A stretch of DNA of 43,230 bases from Rhodospirillales bacterium (GTDB taxonomy: Bacteria > Pseudomonadota > Alphaproteobacteria > Rhodospirillales > Casp-alpha2), in contig JABJGO010000064.1 of NCBI GenBank assembly GCA_018662225.1, positions 1 to 43,230 on the forward strand, read 5' to 3'. Positions 41,157 through 43,230 of this stretch are shown one piece after another. Position numbers and translations under genes: made by a program. The notes under the pieces are model-generated. The model worked only from the letters and a program-made list of their open reading frames with translations, ran no database searches and was not told the origin of the DNA. Every line of letters starts with the position of its first letter. Positions within the stretch are counted from its first letter, which is position 1.

Positions 41157-41195
41157 CTATGATTCACATCAGGCATTCGCATCAGGATTTACGTT

Positions 41196-41306
41196 ATGCA
41201 GCACAACGACATCACCATCGGGCACCTGCCCTCAGGCGCATCCGTCATGGCCATGTTCCGTGCGAGCATGATCAACCTGATTTCGCGTATGACGCCCAAG
41301 CGGTAG
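41196..41306 (+). CDS. 36-residue ORF, unrecognised
   Basis: The reading frame encodes MQHNDITIGHLPSGASVMAM followed by a basic, amphipathic end with FRASMINLISRMTPKR. AGGA lies 8 bases before the ATG and a TATACT -10 lies upstream. The last half could form a positively charged amphipathic helix, as in membrane-active or RNA-binding microproteins. A conserved hairpin of repeat copy B follows 34 bases after its stop and could end its transcript. I do not recognise a family. Confidence 0.5.
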   Translation: MQHNDITIGHLPSGASVMAMFRASMINLISRMTPKR

Positions 41307-41339
41307 GCCGCTCTTTGTGTCGCCGGACTAATTGAATCC

Positions 41340-41445
41340 TTAGAGCATTATCTATTCACACGATCTCACAGGAAATGCTCTAAGTCGTTGATCTTACGCA
41401 AAGCCACCTTCGCAAATTGATTCAATTTGCTCGGGTTTTGCTTTA
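41340..41445 (-). repeat. Dispersed two-hairpin element, copy B
   Basis: Read on the minus strand, the element starts exactly at the amidase TAA stop (41445-41443) and continues AGCAAAACCCGAGCAAAT. It contains a 9-bp palindrome GCAAATTGA/TCAATTTGC, the word GTGGCTTTGCG, and a second hairpin with arms TTAGAGCATT and AATGCTCTAA. It has the same length, layout and gene-relative orientation as copy A (10533-10638), with roughly two thirds of bases shared. Confidence 0.75.
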
Positions 41446-42882
41446 ACCAACAGGGTCAGGCGGTCGGCGGTCACGCCAGGGTGCAGCCTGTTCCAGTTGC
41501 CCGGCCAGACTGAGCAACAACGCATCCTGCCCCACACCAGCGGCAAACTGCATACCAATAGGCAATCCGTCTTCGCCCTGATGCAGGGGCACCGACATGG
41601 CGGGCTGGCCGGTTACATTGAAAATCTCAGGATAAGGTGCAAATTGCCAGCCTCGATCTGACCATGCCGTCACATCACGATTAACCAGGTCGGTCAGCAG
41701 TCCTGTCTTTAAGGGTGGCTCCGTAACAACCGGTGTCAGGAGTACATCGATATCGGCCGTGGCTTCAGCCATGGTCATCTGGATTTCACGAAACCGAACC
41801 CGAGATTGCACATAGTCAACGGCCCCATTGCTGTTGGCAAGTTCCAGGCACCAGTGAATAACCGGTCCCAATTCAGCCTCCGTTGGCGCACGGCCCAATT
41901 CAGCGGCACGCTCAGCGATGACGATCGCCACATCGGCGGCCCACAAATCTGCTGCCGCATCGAAGGGATCCACATCACCAGGCCAAGTCCAGGGCACAAC
42001 CGTATGCCCTAAACCTTCCAGCAACGTCACCGTATCATGGACCTTTGTCTCGATCTCTGCGTTGGGCGTGTGTCCGGCGGGCGACGAAAGGCACATGCCA
42101 ATACGTAATCCACTTGGGGGGCGCGCCACAGCGTCCAGATAGGCACCATCGTGACGGGCATAGGATATTGGCGCGCCGATTTCGGGCCCGGCTGTTACGT
42201 CCAGAAGCGCGGCTGAATCGCGTACCGTCCAGCTTAGCGCATGATCACAGTTCATACCGTTGACCAGAGGCGCCAGAGGCGACCCCGTGGCGACCAGACC
42301 GCTGCTTGGCTTCAACCCGAACAGGCCACAGCACGAAGCAGGCACCCGGATCGAGCCGCCGGAATCGGTGGCGTGGGCCATGGGAAACATGCCGGAGGCC
42401 ACAGCCGCACCGGCCCCACCACTGGACCCACCCGGGGTGCGCGACAGATCCCAAGGATTGTTTGTAGGGCCGTAGAGCTCAGGTTCACATCCGAAATCAG
42501 TTGCGAATTCCGGCGTGTTTGTGCGCACAGGTATAACCAGTCCGGCCCGCCGCCACCGCTCAACCAGCAAGCTGTCTTTGTTCTGCGCTGGTGCGCCATC
42601 GAAAAAACGGCAAGCGTGGGTGGAAGGAAACCCTGCCACATGCACATTGATATCCTTGGCCGCGAAGGGAACCCCGGCCAGCGGCGCGTCCGGATCGACC
42701 TGTTTGGCTTGCTCGCGTGCCAGATCAAAATTTCGCATGATGGTGGCGTTAAGGGCCGGGTTCAGGCGCTCGATTTCAGCAATCGCCGATTCCAGCAATT
42801 CAAGTGCACTAACCTCACCCGCCTTAACCAGCGCGGCCAGATCAAGAGCGTCACAGGCTCGATATTCATCACGGGTCAACAT
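41443..42882 (-). CDS. Amidase signature family protein
   Basis: The 479-residue product is an amidase-signature hydrolase with the Ser-cisSer-Lys triad: the lysine in FAAKDINVHVAGFP near residue 74, the cis-serine in PGGSSGGAGAAVASG near 150, and the nucleophile in ATDSGGSIRVPASCCGLFGL near 173. The glutamine-tRNA amidotransferase GatA belongs to this family, but no gatB or gatC is adjacent and the C-terminal half differs. It is more likely a free-standing amide hydrolase of unknown substrate. Upstream lie three tandem 21-bp dyads, possible operators. Its stop codon opens repeat copy B. Confidence 0.9.
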   Translation of the reverse strand: MLTRDEYRACDALDLAALVKAGEVSALELLESAIAEIERLNPALNATIMRNFDLAREQAKQVDPDAPLAGVPFAAKDINVHVAGFPSTHACRFFDGAPAQNKDSLLVERWRRAGLVIPVRTNTPEFATDFGCEPELYGPTNNPWDLSRTPGGSSGGAGAAVASGMFPMAHATDSGGSIRVPASCCGLFGLKPSSGLVATGSPLAPLVNGMNCDHALSWTVRDSAALLDVTAGPEIGAPISYARHDGAYLDAVARPPSGLRIGMCLSSPAGHTPNAEIETKVHDTVTLLEGLGHTVVPWTWPGDVDPFDAAADLWAADVAIVIAERAAELGRAPTEAELGPVIHWCLELANSNGAVDYVQSRVRFREIQMTMAEATADIDVLLTPVVTEPPLKTGLLTDLVNRDVTAWSDRGWQFAPYPEIFNVTGQPAMSVPLHQGEDGLPIGMQFAAGVGQDALLLSLAGQLEQAAPWRDRRPPDPVG

Positions 42883-43230
42883 ATAATCACCTTTCGATTA
42901 CGGCATAATGTTATGCGTCGGAATTTGACTTTTTGCAATGGCCCGCATTTTTGTGGTTTGACTCACAAAGTGAGAATTTTGACTCATAAGATGAGAATTG
43001 TGGACCCATAACGTGAGAATTCCGTTAGCGATGGTTTCTGGTTACCCACCAGGACCGGGCATTCTTGTCGAGCGTTGATCACTTCCGAGAATAGCCAGAA
43101 GCAGACATTTCTTCGTACGGCAACTATTGGAGCGTATTTCAGCGTTTTCCGTTGCTGGCGGCATGTAGTGATTTGGAAATATTGCATACAATGCTATGAA
43201 TGGACGCTTAATATATATAGAATATACGCA
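42883..43230. other. Region upstream of amidase; no supported gene
   Basis: These 348 bases to the window end contain the 21-bp repeat array (42958-43021) and, after it, no convincing gene. A minus-strand frame of 67 codons (42984-43187) runs through the repeats and shows no family motif. The last 30 bases are AT-rich. It might be the edge of a mobile element that continues outside the window. Confidence 0.5.
42958..43021. repeat. Three tandem 21-bp dyad repeats
   Basis: The units are TTGACTCACAAAGTGAGAAT plus T (42958-42978), TTGACTCATAAGATGAGAAT plus T (42979-42999) and a diverged GTGGACCCATAACGTGAGAA plus TT (43000-43021). Each has a dyad CTCAY-N3-RTGAG, imperfect in the third. A single matching copy occurs at 3910-3928. 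Confidence 0.88.

Noticed and set aside
41443-42882. GatA subunit of the aspartyl/glutamyl-tRNA amidotransferase
   Set aside because: The amidase signature is shared, but no gatB/gatC is adjacent and the C-terminal half is not GatA-like.
42241-43011. 256-codon plus-strand frame over the start of the amidase gene
   Set aside because: It is antisense to the catalytic core of the amidase and runs into the 21-bp repeats; its composition is shadow-like.
42984-43187. 67-codon minus-strand frame as a transposase remnant
   Set aside because: It shows no DDE, helix-turn-helix or ATPase motif and its C-terminus is made of the 21-bp repeat sequence.

Overview
The window looks like a chromosomal segment of a moderate-GC alphaproteobacterium. 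I infer this from the gene families and not from a marker gene: a GcvA-type LysR regulator, a DUF1127 protein, an IalB-family protein, a class III adenylyl cyclase fused to TolB-like and TPR regions, a Rhizobium-type asparaginase, and a 106-bp two-hairpin element. There is no rRNA, confirmed tRNA, CRISPR array, phage or intact insertion sequence. Two near-consensus FNR/ANR boxes suggest that the cell also lives at low oxygen.

Layout. Positions 1-6,800 hold the 3' end of an acetoacetyl-CoA synthetase gene, a flavin-type oxidoreductase, a drug/metabolite exporter, a transglutaminase-like protein, a Rieske oxygenase related to quaternary-amine monooxygenases, and hemN behind an FNR box. Positions 6,800-12,700 hold the LysR/DUF1127 pair, a quinone oxidoreductase, an orphan XRE regulator divergent from a SpoU-type RNA methyltransferase, a DsbA-family protein, rlmN, and an unlisted 39-residue membrane protein behind the second FNR box. 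Positions 12,850-22,620 hold an EmrAB-type efflux pair, the cyclase, a class III aminotransferase with an IalB-family partner, an asparaginase-EamA pair and argG.

Positions 22,980-30,300 are the most unusual part. A double CDGSH iron-sulfur protein has its last codons and stop triplicated in tandem. An AAA/DUF4143 ATPase follows. Three 33-bp hairpin repeats then sit just in front of a tightly overlapping operon of one low-molecular-weight phosphatase and three HAD phosphatases; the middle HAD gene is flanked by 148-bp direct repeats. Next come ThpR and an aldo/keto reductase whose stop codon is also duplicated.

Positions 30,300-35,600 carry a FIST-domain protein and a YdcSTUV-like polyamine-type ABC transporter operon. 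The rest holds a Bax-inhibitor-1 family protein, a C-terminally anchored acidic protein, a D-2-hydroxyacid dehydrogenase, a J-domain protein, an Asp/Glu racemase-like protein, a small ORF and an amidase. Upstream of the amidase are three tandem 21-bp dyad repeats.

Start sites were moved from the longest reading frame wherever a Shine-Dalgarno sequence or family length argued for it. All family names come from reading motifs by eye, without database searches. The strongest candidates for something undescribed are the hairpin-array/phosphatase operon, the 106-bp element placed exactly at stop codons, the FNR-linked micro-membrane protein and the 21-bp dyad array.
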